A DNA stretch of 60,773 nucleotides, from IMG/VR virus record IMGVR_UViG_3300042691_012577, positions 1-60,773 of that record. One strand, 5' to 3'. Position 1 is the stretch's first letter. Each line of letters starts with the position of its first letter. A program made the position numbers and the translations under genes. This document shows, in pieces, positions 30,931-40,264 of the stretch. Origin of the DNA: a virus. The notes beneath the pieces were generated by a model, which saw nothing but the letters and a program-made list of their open reading frames with translations, made no database searches and was not told the DNA's origin.

Positions 30931-31495
30931 CTACAAGGCTTGCATACAGTGCGGCGTGTCCTATGAGGCAACGCCAAGGCACTTCCACAAGTCCAAGGAT
31001 GGGTTGCACGCCCGCTGCAAGCGTTGTCGGAACAAGCATGAGAAGAAGACCCGCCAGGACAAGTCCAACCGCAAGCTGGACGAGATCGAACGTGGCGCGG
31101 TGGACATGTTCGTCGCAGCCGCCCGCATTGGTGGGGCAAACGTCCCGCACTCTTCGGAACTGCTGGAAGTCCTCATGGAGTACATGGGTGGCGTTCGCGG
31201 GTTTGCCAACCTGTACATGAAGCAACTCTATGACTCCCCGGCCGGCGGTGCCTTCCGAACCAAGATGCTGGAAACAGTCGTGCGTCTTGTGTCGGCCAAC
31301 ACGGCCATGGGCGGCGCCAAGAAGCCGCTCACGCACTGGACTGAGGAGGAGTTGGAGGACGAGTTGCGGCAGCGGCTCATGGAGGCAGCAACGACGATCA
31401 CCGTTCAGGGACTTCCAGTGAAGAGGGCAGTGGAAGTCACCGTAGAAAAGCATGAAGAAACGCCACCCGCCGATCCCCCCTCCCCAGCCGCCTGA
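30923..31495 (+). CDS. Probable terminase small subunit
   Basis: A 190-residue protein starting at ATG 30923. An N-terminal Cys4 element (CIQCGVSYEATPRHFH, then CKRCRNKHEKK) precedes a helical core that may bind DNA and oligomerise. It directly precedes and overlaps the large terminase gene, the usual place of the DNA-recognition subunit. A Zn element at the start is unusual for TerS. Assigned by position. Confidence 0.55.
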   Translation: MADYKACIQCGVSYEATPRHFHKSKDGLHARCKRCRNKHEKKTRQDKSNRKLDEIERGAVDMFVAAARIGGANVPHSSELLEVLMEYMGGVRGFANLYMKQLYDSPAGGAFRTKMLETVVRLVSANTAMGGAKKPLTHWTEEELEDELRQRLMEAATTITVQGLPVKRAVEVTVEKHEETPPADPPSPAA

Positions 31496-33149
31496 ACAGT
31501 CAGTCGCCGCCGGGATCACACAACACGCCCTGCACCAGATGCGGGACGTTCAGGTCGAACTGGCCGAACGTCGCATTGAGGCATTGCGTCTGTATGAGCC
31601 GATGCCGTCGCAGCAGGAGTTCCATTCCTGCATGGTGAGCGAGCGCATTGTGCTTGGCGGCAACCGGGCCGGTAAGTCTCTGGCGACTTTCGTTGAGGAT
31701 GCCCGCGCTGCCACGGGCCAAGATCCGTTTGGCAAGTACCCCAAGGAGGGCGGCAGCCTCGTCATTGTCGGCAGGAACTGGCCGCACATCGGCCTCGTTG
31801 TCTACCCGATGCTCTTCAAAGCCGGGGCCTTCAAAATCATCCGCGACGAGAACACGAAGCAGTGGCGGGCATACAGGCCAGACCATGACGCGGCGCGGAA
31901 GTCGGAGGCCAAGCCAGCACCCCCGCTGATCCCGCAGCGGTTCGTGAAGGACATGTCGTGGGTGCTGAAGAACGCCGGTTACCTCAACAAGGTCGAACTG
32001 ACCAACGGCTGGACGATCAACTGCTTCTCGTCCGAGGGCGAGCCGCCGCAGGGGTTCCAAGCCGACCTTGTTCATATCGATGAGGACATCAACGACGAGC
32101 GGTGGGTCGGTGAGATGCAGGCCAGACTCGCGGACCGCAAAGGCCGATTTGTCTGGTCGGCCATGCCACACTCCAAGAACGACGCGCTGATCGGGCTGTG
32201 CGAACGCGCCGAGCGTGAGGTTGAGAACAACAGCCCCAACCCGATCATCAAAAAGTTCACGCTCCGCTTTTTGGACAACAAGGCGATAGACGAGGAAGAA
32301 AAGAGGAAGAACATCGAACGGTGGTCGGCCCTTGGTGCGGACGAGGTCCGGATGCGGGCCGAGGGCGAGTTCACAACCGAATCGACGCTGATGTACCCCT
32401 CGTTCTCCGTGGCGGTCCATATCCTGCAAAGGGAGGAACTGCCGGAAGGAAGAGTGCCAGCCGACTGGACGCGGTACGTTGCCATCGACCCAGGCCACGC
32501 CGTGATGTGTTCCCTGTTTGCCGCCGTCCCTCCGGACGAGAAGTTCCTGCTGATCTACGACGAACTCTACATCCGCAACTGCAACGCGCTGATCTGGGGG
32601 GAGCAGTTTGAGCAGAAGTGCCTTGGGCAAAACTTCCGCGCGTTCATCATGGACATGCACGGCGGCGCCCTGCGCGACCTTGGCTCCGGTCGCCTGCCGC
32701 ACGAACTGTACACCGAGGAACTGAAAAAGCGGAAAATCAAAACGCAGGCCACCGGCTATTCGTTCCTCCCCGGCTCCGATGACATCCCGGCCCGCACGGC
32801 GCTCGTTCGCCAGATGCTGCACATCCGTGGCGACGGCACCACTCGCCTGAAGGTGTTGCAGGGAGCCTGCCCGAATCTGCTTCGGGAACTGAAGCGCTAC
32901 CGCAAGAAGACCACCACCGTGAACGGACTTGTCTTCGTCACGGACGAGCCGCACACCAGGGGCGACGTACACGCCTGCCAGACCCTGGAGTACTTGTGCG
33001 CCTACGAACCGAAATACCACCAGCCACCACGAACGACCGGGCCAGACCCGTGGTGGGTGAAGTATCTGGCCGACAAACGGCGTCGGCAGAACCAGAGCAG
33101 TGACAACTGCGTAGTCCTTGGCCCTATAGGAAGCAGACGAGATGGATAA
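31452..33149 (+). CDS. Terminase large subunit
   Basis: A 565-residue DNA-packaging motor and nuclease. Walker A is GGNRAGKS (residues 69-76); Walker B is LVHIDED with Asp210 and Glu211. The C-terminal RNase-H-like nuclease has Asp346 in YVAIDPGHA, Asp401 in FIMDMHGG and Asp505 in TRGDVHACQ. It works with the small subunit and portal to cut and pump DNA. The gene overlaps the small subunit by 44 bases. Confidence 0.93.
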   Translation: MKKRHPPIPPPQPPEQSVAAGITQHALHQMRDVQVELAERRIEALRLYEPMPSQQEFHSCMVSERIVLGGNRAGKSLATFVEDARAATGQDPFGKYPKEGGSLVIVGRNWPHIGLVVYPMLFKAGAFKIIRDENTKQWRAYRPDHDAARKSEAKPAPPLIPQRFVKDMSWVLKNAGYLNKVELTNGWTINCFSSEGEPPQGFQADLVHIDEDINDERWVGEMQARLADRKGRFVWSAMPHSKNDALIGLCERAEREVENNSPNPIIKKFTLRFLDNKAIDEEEKRKNIERWSALGADEVRMRAEGEFTTESTLMYPSFSVAVHILQREELPEGRVPADWTRYVAIDPGHAVMCSLFAAVPPDEKFLLIYDELYIRNCNALIWGEQFEQKCLGQNFRAFIMDMHGGALRDLGSGRLPHELYTEELKKRKIKTQATGYSFLPGSDDIPARTALVRQMLHIRGDGTTRLKVLQGACPNLLRELKRYRKKTTTVNGLVFVTDEPHTRGDVHACQTLEYLCAYEPKYHQPPRTTGPDPWWVKYLADKRRRQNQSSDNCVVLGPIGSRRDG

Positions 33150-33465
33150 CTACGAGATGCCTTCGGTGCAGCTTGGAGACTGGGTGTACTTTTACGCGCA
33201 TGAGGGCGCGGAGCCTTCCACCGCGCTTGTGCAGCGTGTCGGCAAGGGGACGGTTGTGCTGTGGGTTGTGGCCCCCGGCTACGGCGGGATTGAGAAGCCA
33301 TCCGTCCACCACAAGGACGATCCCCGGCTTCCCGACTACCCGGAATGGAAGGCGTACGGCACCTGGGACCACAAGCCCAAGGATCCGAAGATCGCCATCC
33401 TGGCCGAGAAAGTGGCCCTGCTGGAGAGGAAAGTGGCTGAGTTGGACCAGAGAAAGGCCAAGTAG
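33142..33465 (+). CDS. Hypothetical protein with C-terminal coiled coil
   Basis: A 107-residue protein: a beta-rich N-terminus (LGDWVYFYAHEGAEPSTALV, then KGTVVLWVVAPGYGG) like a small barrel, followed by a heptad region (LAEKVALLERKVAELDQRK). Located between terminase and portal, it may be a head-tail or packaging accessory. Confidence 0.55.
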   Translation: MDNYEMPSVQLGDWVYFYAHEGAEPSTALVQRVGKGTVVLWVVAPGYGGIEKPSVHHKDDPRLPDYPEWKAYGTWDHKPKDPKIAILAEKVALLERKVAELDQRKAK

Positions 33466-33488
33466 GGCAATAACCAGTAGGAGTTCCC

Positions 33489-35468
33489 ATGGCCGAAGAC
33501 AGTCCGCTGCGCCCGCTGGTTGCTGGCTGGCTCAAAAAAATTGAGCTGGCACAGAAGCATAAGAAGCCGTTCTCCAGCGATGCGCAGGAGGCCATGGACT
33601 TCTATTGCGGCGATCCGGACTTCATGTGGAAGGATGCCTACGCCAGGGGGGAAAGAGGCTACAACCGTGGCCTTTCTCCCCCCGAGTTCCGCATGCAAGT
33701 GAACCGGGTTTGGGAGGCCGTTCGCATCTTTGCGGCCGTCATCCACCACCGCAATCCGGAGCGGACCGTCACGCCCAGAGAGTACCCGATCATCGGACCG
33801 GCTCTCCTGGGGATCATGCCGCAGCCCCCTGTGCCGCAGATGGGGCCAGGCGGGCCTGTGATCGGTCCGGATGGCCAGCCTGTGATGATGCCGGATCCCG
33901 GCATGCAGATGTACCAGCAGGCACTCCAGAACCAGCAACTCATGTATGAGCGCCGCAGGGTGATCTCCAAGCTGCTGGAAGACTACATCAACTACACGCC
34001 AAGCGAGTTGGACCTGAAGCGCCACTCCCGGAAGGTGGTTGAGGAGGCGTTCATTAAGGGCGCCGGTGTTTGGTGGCATGAACTCTACTCGCCGCCTGGG
34101 TCCGATGTGCAGATGGCTGGCAGCTTCTTCGACTCCATCGACAACATCGTCTGGGATCCTGACGCTGACGAGTTTGAGGACATCCGGTGGGCCGCGCGAA
34201 AGCGGATACAGCCGGTTGAGGAAGTGGCGGCGAAGTTCGGCCTGGACCCGTCCGCTCTGAAGGGGCACTTGGAAAGCTACTCGTCCCGCGCCGATGAGAA
34301 CCAGCGTGGCTACGACTACCGTCGCAAGAACGGCAAGAGCAACGACCTGTGCTGCTACTGGGAAATCTACAGCAAGACCGGCTTCGGCGACCGGCTGAAG
34401 GACGCGGACGAAAGCCTGAAGGGCAAGTTCGACGCCTTGGGTGCCAATTGCTACATCGTGGTGTGCGAGGGCATCGACTTCCCGCTGAACGTGCCGCCGT
34501 CCATTCTCCAAGAAGAGATTGACGAGACTGGCGTCCCGCCGCAGCTTTTCCTTGCCGCTCAGTGGCCGATCCCCTACTGGGTTGAGCCGAACGGCTGGCC
34601 CTTCACGCTCTTGGCGTGGCACGGCAAGCCGGGGTATTCGTGGCCGATCTCCATCATTCGCCCCGGTATCGGGGAATTGCGATTCATCAATTGGGCGATG
34701 AGTTTCCTCGCCACTCGCATCGCCACCAGTTCGCAGACTTTGATTGGCGTCAGCAAGTCTGCCGACCCTGACATCAAAGCCAAGCTGCTGGATAAGGCAG
34801 AGGGCGGATTCAAAATTGTTGAAATATCCGAAGCCATCGGTCGGAACGTCAACGATGTGATCTCCGTGTTTCAGATGCCCGGCGTCACCGCCGACATGTA
34901 CCAGATCATCGCGGAGGTCACTGCCCTCTTCGACCGCCGGGTCGGCCTGACGGAACTCATCTACGGCATGACCAGGAATCAGTTCCGGTCGGCCGCAGAG
35001 GCACAGGTAAAGAGCGAGCAGATTTCCGTTCGGCCAGATGACTATGCGAACACGCTGGAGGACGCCATGGCCGAGGTCGCCCGCAAGGAGGCGCTCTTGG
35101 CACGGTGGATGATCCAGCCGCAGGACGTTGCCCCGCTCCTTGGACCTATGGCGGCGCAGGCGTGGCAGATGCACGTTCAGCAGGAGGATCCTCAGTCCAT
35201 CGTCCGCGAGTACTCGTACCGCATTGAGGCGGGCAGCGTCCGCAAGCCAAACGTCGCGACCAAGGTAGAGAACCTGAACGCCGCGATGCAGATCCTCATG
35301 CCGGTGGCACAGGGTCTGATGCAGGCCGGGAAGCCCGAACTCTTCAACTCCCTCATGGCCGACTGGGGCGAGGCGATGAACTTTGATGTGAGCAAGTACA
35401 CCATCGAACCGCCGCCACCCGCCCCGCCGCCGCCGGAAGCGCCACCTCCCCAAAAGCCGGGACAATAA
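33489..35468 (+). CDS. Portal protein
   Basis: A 659-residue protein after the terminase. It starts with a helical region (FYCGDPDFMWKDAYARGERG, then NRVWEAVRIFAAVIHHRNPE) typical of portals of short-tailed phages. A Pro-rich insert, a long central wing and a Pro-rich C-terminus follow. It forms the dodecameric DNA channel at one vertex. Size is in the 600-700 range of podovirus portals. Assigned by position, size and residue pattern. Confidence 0.85.
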   Translation: MAEDSPLRPLVAGWLKKIELAQKHKKPFSSDAQEAMDFYCGDPDFMWKDAYARGERGYNRGLSPPEFRMQVNRVWEAVRIFAAVIHHRNPERTVTPREYPIIGPALLGIMPQPPVPQMGPGGPVIGPDGQPVMMPDPGMQMYQQALQNQQLMYERRRVISKLLEDYINYTPSELDLKRHSRKVVEEAFIKGAGVWWHELYSPPGSDVQMAGSFFDSIDNIVWDPDADEFEDIRWAARKRIQPVEEVAAKFGLDPSALKGHLESYSSRADENQRGYDYRRKNGKSNDLCCYWEIYSKTGFGDRLKDADESLKGKFDALGANCYIVVCEGIDFPLNVPPSILQEEIDETGVPPQLFLAAQWPIPYWVEPNGWPFTLLAWHGKPGYSWPISIIRPGIGELRFINWAMSFLATRIATSSQTLIGVSKSADPDIKAKLLDKAEGGFKIVEISEAIGRNVNDVISVFQMPGVTADMYQIIAEVTALFDRRVGLTELIYGMTRNQFRSAAEAQVKSEQISVRPDDYANTLEDAMAEVARKEALLARWMIQPQDVAPLLGPMAAQAWQMHVQQEDPQSIVREYSYRIEAGSVRKPNVATKVENLNAAMQILMPVAQGLMQAGKPELFNSLMADWGEAMNFDVSKYTIEPPPPAPPPPEAPPPQKPGQ

Positions 35469-35473
35469 TAGGT

Positions 35474-36016
35474 ATGCAGATCCCCGCAGAAATCACCGCT
35501 GCTGGCAAGGCCGCAGTGGACACCTATCGCCGGTCCCTTGCTGCCGGTGGGACCGAGAAGTTCGCCGCCATGTGCGCCCTTCAGATCGCTCCTGGGTCTA
35601 AGGGTTCGGACCGAGCCTTCATGGAAGGCCGGATGAACAACCAGCAGTTGGACGGCATGCCGCGCCTTCAGGCCGAATACATGGTCCGGGACGCCAGGAA
35701 GGCCGGTATCAACATTTCCGGCAAGTATTACTGCGGTGGTCTTGCGGACGGCCGGGCGTGGCGCGACCCGGAGGCTTGGGTCAGCAGCAATGATGACATC
35801 CTGCGCGTGGCAAAGAAGCGCGGCAAGAGCGTGTCAGGTTCCGTCAACTACGACGCCGGTCCTGCACCGCCTCCCAAGCGGGTCGCTCTCAACGAGCGGA
35901 TCATCCGCGAGGAGGTCGCCCGCGAGAAGAGACTGAACCCCGGTATCAAAGACACTCGCGCACTTCGCGAGAAGATCATCGAAAAGCACGCCCACCCCAA
36001 ACTCAGAGGCAAGTGA
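35474..36016 (+). CDS. Hypothetical virion-associated protein
   Basis: A 180-residue basic protein (MQIPAEITAAGKAAVDTYRR...) with a helical N-terminal domain and a basic C-terminal helix. It follows the portal gene by six bases and ends on a TGATG junction. Possibly a head completion protein; no motif confirms it. Confidence 0.5.
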   Translation: MQIPAEITAAGKAAVDTYRRSLAAGGTEKFAAMCALQIAPGSKGSDRAFMEGRMNNQQLDGMPRLQAEYMVRDARKAGINISGKYYCGGLADGRAWRDPEAWVSSNDDILRVAKKRGKSVSGSVNYDAGPAPPPKRVALNERIIREEVAREKRLNPGIKDTRALREKIIEKHAHPKLRGK

Positions 36017-36345
36017 TGGCAATCATTGAAAGACTGTTCTCCCCAGGCACCACGATCACTGCGGCGTCGGCCGCCGCGACCACGACACCGCGTATTCCAT
36101 TTGGGCGGTACAGCGGTGGTGGTGTGATCATCGGCAGCACCAACGGCGCGACCCAGATCAAATGGCATGCGTCTGCTACGGCCGAGGCCACTCCTGTCCA
36201 GATTTACGTTGACGGGGCTGCGGTCACCACGGCCGTAACTGTCGGCGCCCATCCCATTCCTGACGGCTGTTTCGGCTTCGCGTACATCGCTCCGGTAATT
36301 GTCGGATCGACGGCCTGCGACCTGACGGTCACGGTGAAGGGATGA
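36016..36345 (+). CDS. Small beta-rich structural protein
   Basis: A 109-residue protein rich in Ala, Thr, Gly and Val (MAIIERLFSPGTTITAA...). It has the look of a small fibre-base or decoration subunit. It is coupled to both neighbours by overlapping start/stop codons. Confidence 0.5.
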   Translation: MAIIERLFSPGTTITAASAAATTTPRIPFGRYSGGGVIIGSTNGATQIKWHASATAEATPVQIYVDGAAVTTAVTVGAHPIPDGCFGFAYIAPVIVGSTACDLTVTVKG

Positions 36346-36473
36346 GCAGCGCCAGCAGGCTGTACCCCAAGAAGCCAAAGGCCCCGGTTGTGCGGGTGAC
36401 CTACTCGCTCACGGCGGCTAATGGCAATTACCTGAAGACCCAAGACAGCAAAAACATCACGGTGAGGTACTGA
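36342..36473 (+). CDS. Small hypothetical protein
   Basis: A 43-residue basic protein, MSSASRLYPKKPKAPVV..., bridging two structural genes by ATGA and TGATG junctions. These junctions are the main evidence that it is translated. Confidence 0.45.
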   Translation: MSSASRLYPKKPKAPVVRVTYSLTAANGNYLKTQDSKNITVRY

Positions 36474-37297
36474 TGGCCGACACGACAATCTCCCAGCTTC
36501 CCGGCGCCAGTGCGGCGTCGGATGCCGTTGTGGCTGCGGACAGCGGCGACGGCTCCGTCACCAACAAGGTGACGCTGGCGTCCATCGCGGCGCTTGGCGG
36601 CGGAACTCCCGGCACGCATGCCTCCTCTCACGGCTCTGCCGGTGCGGACCCGATCACACCCGCTGCCATTGGTGCGGTGGCAACATCGGACTCCCGCCTG
36701 ACTGATAGCCGGACTCCCACCAGCCACAACAGCTCGCATTTTTCGGCTGGCACGGATCCGATCACCCCGAGCGACATCGGGGCGGCCGCTAGCGTCCATA
36801 CCCATACCCTTAGTGCCGTCACCGATGCAGGCACTGCGGCGACCAAGAACTTCCCGGCGGCTGGCAACGCTTCCGCAACCGAGGTCGTGCTGGGGTCAGA
36901 CACTCGCCTGACCAACACCCGCACGCCCACCAGCCACGCCTCGTCGCACCTTCCCGGCGGCAGCGATGCCATCACGCCCGTGACGGCCAGCCCTGCGTCA
37001 CTGTCCACCTCGCAGAACGACTACGCCCCCGGCGTGGCCGATGTGGTGTACCTGACCAGTTCCGCCGCCGTGAACCTCACCGGCTTGGTGGCGTCCGCGA
37101 CGGACGGGTTTGCCGTGCTGCTGATGAACGTGAACGCTTCGGGCGGTCAGAAGATCACGCTGAAGCATGAGTCCGCGTCCTCGTCTGCCGCGAACCGATT
37201 CCGTGCCGCCTCCGGTGGCGACGTTGTCCTCTACGCTGACGGCGGTGCCGCTCTGGCTGTGTATCACTCCGGTTCGTCTCGCTGGAGAATCCTGTGA
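36473..37297 (+). CDS. Tail fibre-like protein
   Basis: A 274-residue Ala/Ser/Thr-rich protein starting MADTTISQLPGASAASDAV, a common start of phage fibre subunits. It contains repeats of the type TPTSHxSSHxxGGxDxITP (residues 50-165) and a C-terminal beta domain ending SGSSRWRIL. Likely part of the receptor-binding apparatus. ATGA overlap with the next gene. Confidence 0.7.
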   Translation: MADTTISQLPGASAASDAVVAADSGDGSVTNKVTLASIAALGGGTPGTHASSHGSAGADPITPAAIGAVATSDSRLTDSRTPTSHNSSHFSAGTDPITPSDIGAAASVHTHTLSAVTDAGTAATKNFPAAGNASATEVVLGSDTRLTNTRTPTSHASSHLPGGSDAITPVTASPASLSTSQNDYAPGVADVVYLTSSAAVNLTGLVASATDGFAVLLMNVNASGGQKITLKHESASSSAANRFRAASGGDVVLYADGGAALAVYHSGSSRWRIL

Positions 37298-38025
37298 TTC
37301 GATGGAAGGCTTTCGACCCGCGAACTGTGCCGGGGATGGAACTGTGGTTTGACGCCAGCGATGCGTCCACCATCAGCATCGATACCGGCGTGCGTTCGTG
37401 GGCCGACAAGTCCGGCAACGCCCGCCACGCCTTGCAGACCGCCACCAACAGCCAGCCGGCGTGGACGCAGGGGGCGCTGGCGAACAAGCCCGTCCTGACG
37501 TTCGACGGCCTGAACGACAGCCTGTACCTCCCGGTACTGGACCTGTCGGCGTGGACGATCTTCATTGTCTGCAACCGCACGGCCGGCGTAACCAACGCTT
37601 CGCTCCTGCAATTAGCCAAGGCTTCGTTCTCCACCGAGACGGCACTTGTCGCATTGAACAACGACGCCACCAACGGCCCGCTCCTGGTTGGCTCTGGCAG
37701 CACGGGGTCAGCGAAGTACGGCAAGGGCGGGAGCCTGTCGGCCGGAACGTCGCGTGTGATCACGGCCCGCTGGGCCGGGGCCGGGACGGACGGGGCCACC
37801 TACTATTCGGCGTGGGACAACGGCACGACCGTGACGCTGGCAGACAGCGGATCGATCCCGCAGTACTCAGGCACCGGATCCCGCATCGGGGCGTCGTGGT
37901 CTTCGGGGAGCCTCCAGAGTTTCTTCCGGGGCCAGATCGCGGAGATCATCGTCTACTCGTCAGCCCTGTCCACAGACCAGCGTTCGGCCGTAGAGACGGC
38001 GCTTATGAGAAAGTGGGGTCTGTAA
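37294..38025 (+). CDS. LamG-like carbohydrate-binding tail protein
   Basis: A 243-residue protein. WFDASDASTISIDTGVRSWA, then DKSGNARHALQ, a central beta core and the ending GQIAEIIVYSSALSTDQR match the concanavalin/LamG fold common in phage adhesins. It probably binds host glycans. Located in the fibre gene cluster. Confidence 0.75.
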   Translation: MIRWKAFDPRTVPGMELWFDASDASTISIDTGVRSWADKSGNARHALQTATNSQPAWTQGALANKPVLTFDGLNDSLYLPVLDLSAWTIFIVCNRTAGVTNASLLQLAKASFSTETALVALNNDATNGPLLVGSGSTGSAKYGKGGSLSAGTSRVITARWAGAGTDGATYYSAWDNGTTVTLADSGSIPQYSGTGSRIGASWSSGSLQSFFRGQIAEIIVYSSALSTDQRSAVETALMRKWGL

Positions 38026-38029
38026 GACA

Positions 38030-38818
38030 ATGCAGCGCTACTTTCTTACCACCGAGTCCACCTACGAAACGCTGCGGACCTCCTTGGATATCTTGCTAGG
38101 CTATCCGACCAGCACTGCCGCCAGCATCTTCCAGACGGCGCTCCAGGCTCCGCGCGACAATCTGCGGCGGGTGATCTTGGCGTTGGACACGGACATCCCG
38201 AACTACGCCACCATCGATGCGCAGCTAGACCCGCTCCTCGCCAATCTTTCCGTGAAGGAGGTGACGGAGTCGGAGTACCTGACGCTCCTGTCCACTCCCG
38301 TGCAGATACCGACAGCCAGCAGCACGGTCCTTGGCGGCATCAAAGTCGGCTCCGGTCTGGCCATCACGGCGGGAGTCCTCCGCACGACCGGCGGCGGTGG
38401 CGGTGGTGGTGGTGATGTGACGAGCGTGGCCGGCAGGACGGGCGACGTTGTCCTGACAACGGCAGACATCTCTGGATACACGGCCCCTGTTGTTACCAGC
38501 GTTGCTGGCAGGACAGGCGCCGTCACACTCACCACTTCCGACATCACGAATTATTCCGCTTACGTCCTTCCCAATGCGACAACGACCACTCTTGGTGGTG
38601 TTATTGTCGGTGCTGGTCTGGGGGTGTCCAGCGGTACGATAACGGCCAATGTAACGAGCGTTGCGGGCAGAACGGGCGCCGTGACCCTTACAACGACCGA
38701 CATCTCCGGATACACGGCTCCGACAGTTACCAGCGTGGCCGGAAAGACCGGCGCCGTTACATTGGCCTCCGACAACCTGACAGATTACGTTCACCCCTTT
38801 TTGCTAGCCGGAATGTAG
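38030..38818 (+). CDS. Repeat-containing tail fibre protein
   Basis: A 262-residue protein. Four copies of VTSVAGRTGAVTLTTxDISG (residues about 125-245) follow a helical N-terminal part. This unit is widely found in phage fibres and forms beta spirals. A Gly run lies just before the first repeat. It is probably a fibre shaft. Confidence 0.75.
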   Translation: MQRYFLTTESTYETLRTSLDILLGYPTSTAASIFQTALQAPRDNLRRVILALDTDIPNYATIDAQLDPLLANLSVKEVTESEYLTLLSTPVQIPTASSTVLGGIKVGSGLAITAGVLRTTGGGGGGGGDVTSVAGRTGDVVLTTADISGYTAPVVTSVAGRTGAVTLTTSDITNYSAYVLPNATTTTLGGVIVGAGLGVSSGTITANVTSVAGRTGAVTLTTTDISGYTAPTVTSVAGKTGAVTLASDNLTDYVHPFLLAGM

Positions 38819-38819
38819 C

Positions 38820-39149
38820 ATGCCCACAACATACAAAGTCCTTGGACAGACGGCCCCCGCTTCCGCAACTCTGGCGACACTGTACACCGTCCCTTCCTCC
38901 ACGCAGGCGTGTGTATCGACAGTGTCCGTGTGCAATACAGCCGCCACGGCGACATCTTATCGTCTTGCAGTAAGGCCGCAGGGAACGACGGCTGCCACGC
39001 AGCACTACATTGTGTACGACGCATCCATACCCGGCAACGACACTACTGTTCTGACAATCGGAATTTCTCTTGGCGCATCTGATGTGGTGTCCTGTTACGC
39101 CACCACGAACACGCTGTCGTTTTCTGCTTTTGGCGCGGAGATAACGTGA
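38820..39149 (+). CDS. Small beta-rich structural protein
   Basis: A 109-residue Thr/Ala/Val-rich protein (MPTTYKVLGQTAPASAT...). The segments TLYTVPSS and STVSVCNTAATATSYRLAV resemble small phage beta-sandwich proteins in tail or head decorations. The stop overlaps the next GTG. Confidence 0.55.
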   Translation: MPTTYKVLGQTAPASATLATLYTVPSSTQACVSTVSVCNTAATATSYRLAVRPQGTTAATQHYIVYDASIPGNDTTVLTIGISLGASDVVSCYATTNTLSFSAFGAEIT

Positions 39150-39973
39150 GCATACGTTCTGCGGCCACAGCACTGGCTAGCGGGCGCGATCTGCGCGAAA
39201 CACTCAGCCGCGTCGTGAAAGTCCTTGTGCTGGGCGGCGGAGGCGGCGGCGGGGCTTCAGGCATTCGCCCTTCTGGTGGCGGTGGCGCTGGGGGGTTTGT
39301 GGAAACGACCCTTAGCATAACCTTGGGGACCGCTTACAACGTCGTTATTGGCGGCGGGGGTGCTTCGCAGAGTTCCGGAACGTATTCGCGATTCGGCCCA
39401 GTTTTCGCCATGGGCGGCGGCGCTGGAACAAACGGCAGCGCATACCAGTCCGGAGCCAGCAGCGGCGGCACTCACACTGGCGCGGCGCTGGCCGTAACCG
39501 CTGGCCCGCAGGGCAATGTTGGCGGCGCTGGGGCCACTGGCTCGCGCGGCGGCGGGGGCGGGGGGGCATCTGCTGTCGGCACCGCTGGCAGCGGTACAAC
39601 TGGCGGAAACGGCGGGGCCGGTAGTGCATCCAGCCTACCGGCGGCCGGGTCAACGACCTACGCTGGCGGCGGTGGAGGCGGCGGGACTGTTGGTGGCACC
39701 GGCGGTTCTGGGGGTGGCGGCGCCGGGTCTTCGTCAACCGGCCCTGTTAACGCCGTGTCCGGAACCGCCAATACTGCCGGTGGTGGGGGGGGTGGTGCCA
39801 CAAGCGCAGGAACTACTGCCGGTAGCGGCGGTTCCGGCATCGTTGTGTTGCGCTACCCATCGTCGCTGCGGGCCACCATCGGCGCCGGATTGGTGTCCAC
39901 GACCACGGTCAGCGGAGCCGAGACAGTGATTGAGATCACTGGCGGCACTGCCGACACGATCATTTGGAACTAG
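39146..39973 (+). CDS. Glycine-rich tail protein
   Basis: A 275-residue protein. After 30 residues (LSRVVKVLVLGGG...) it is dominated by Gly with Ser, Ala and Thr in long runs, ending GSGIVVLRYPSS and a beta tail. This matches the glycine-rich domain of phage tail fibres, which forms polyglycine-II-like tips. Such genes diversify by slippage in GGC-type repeats. Confidence 0.75.
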   Translation: MSIRSAATALASGRDLRETLSRVVKVLVLGGGGGGGASGIRPSGGGGAGGFVETTLSITLGTAYNVVIGGGGASQSSGTYSRFGPVFAMGGGAGTNGSAYQSGASSGGTHTGAALAVTAGPQGNVGGAGATGSRGGGGGGASAVGTAGSGTTGGNGGAGSASSLPAAGSTTYAGGGGGGGTVGGTGGSGGGGAGSSSTGPVNAVSGTANTAGGGGGGATSAGTTAGSGGSGIVVLRYPSSLRATIGAGLVSTTTVSGAETVIEITGGTADTIIWN

Positions 39974-39975
39974 CA

Positions 39976-40239
39976 ATGGCGCACTACGCATTTCTGGATG
40001 AAAACAACCATGTCGTAGAGGTCTGCCCAGGCCGGGACGAGGGCGAGTTGGGGATTGACTGGGAGGCGTATTACGGGGAGCGGCGTGGTCTTGTATGCAA
40101 GCGCACCAGCTACAACACGCTAAATGGCGTCCATACTAAAGGCGGGACTCCATTCCGGATGAATTACGCCGGGATTGGCTACGTTTTCCGGCCGGATATC
40201 AACGGTCCGGAAGGCGCATTCCTGCCGCCAGACTCCTGA
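39976..40239 (+). CDS. Conserved small virion-region protein
   Basis: An 87-residue protein beginning MAHYAFLDENNHVVEV, with KRTSYNT and FRMNYAGIGYVF, then GAFLPPDS. I recall the same order in small proteins near the tail genes of many marine phages. Function unknown. Confidence 0.65.
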   Translation: MAHYAFLDENNHVVEVCPGRDEGELGIDWEAYYGERRGLVCKRTSYNTLNGVHTKGGTPFRMNYAGIGYVFRPDINGPEGAFLPPDS

Positions 40240-40264
40240 GACACTTACCTATTGGAGTCTGCGC

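Noticed and set aside
31500-33020. A 506-codon open frame opposite the terminase gene
   Set aside because: The plus strand carries all terminase motifs; the antisense frame is composition-driven in high-G+C DNA.
33336-35465. A 709-codon open frame opposite the portal gene
   Set aside because: Arg/His/Leu-rich antisense shadow of a well-supported portal gene.
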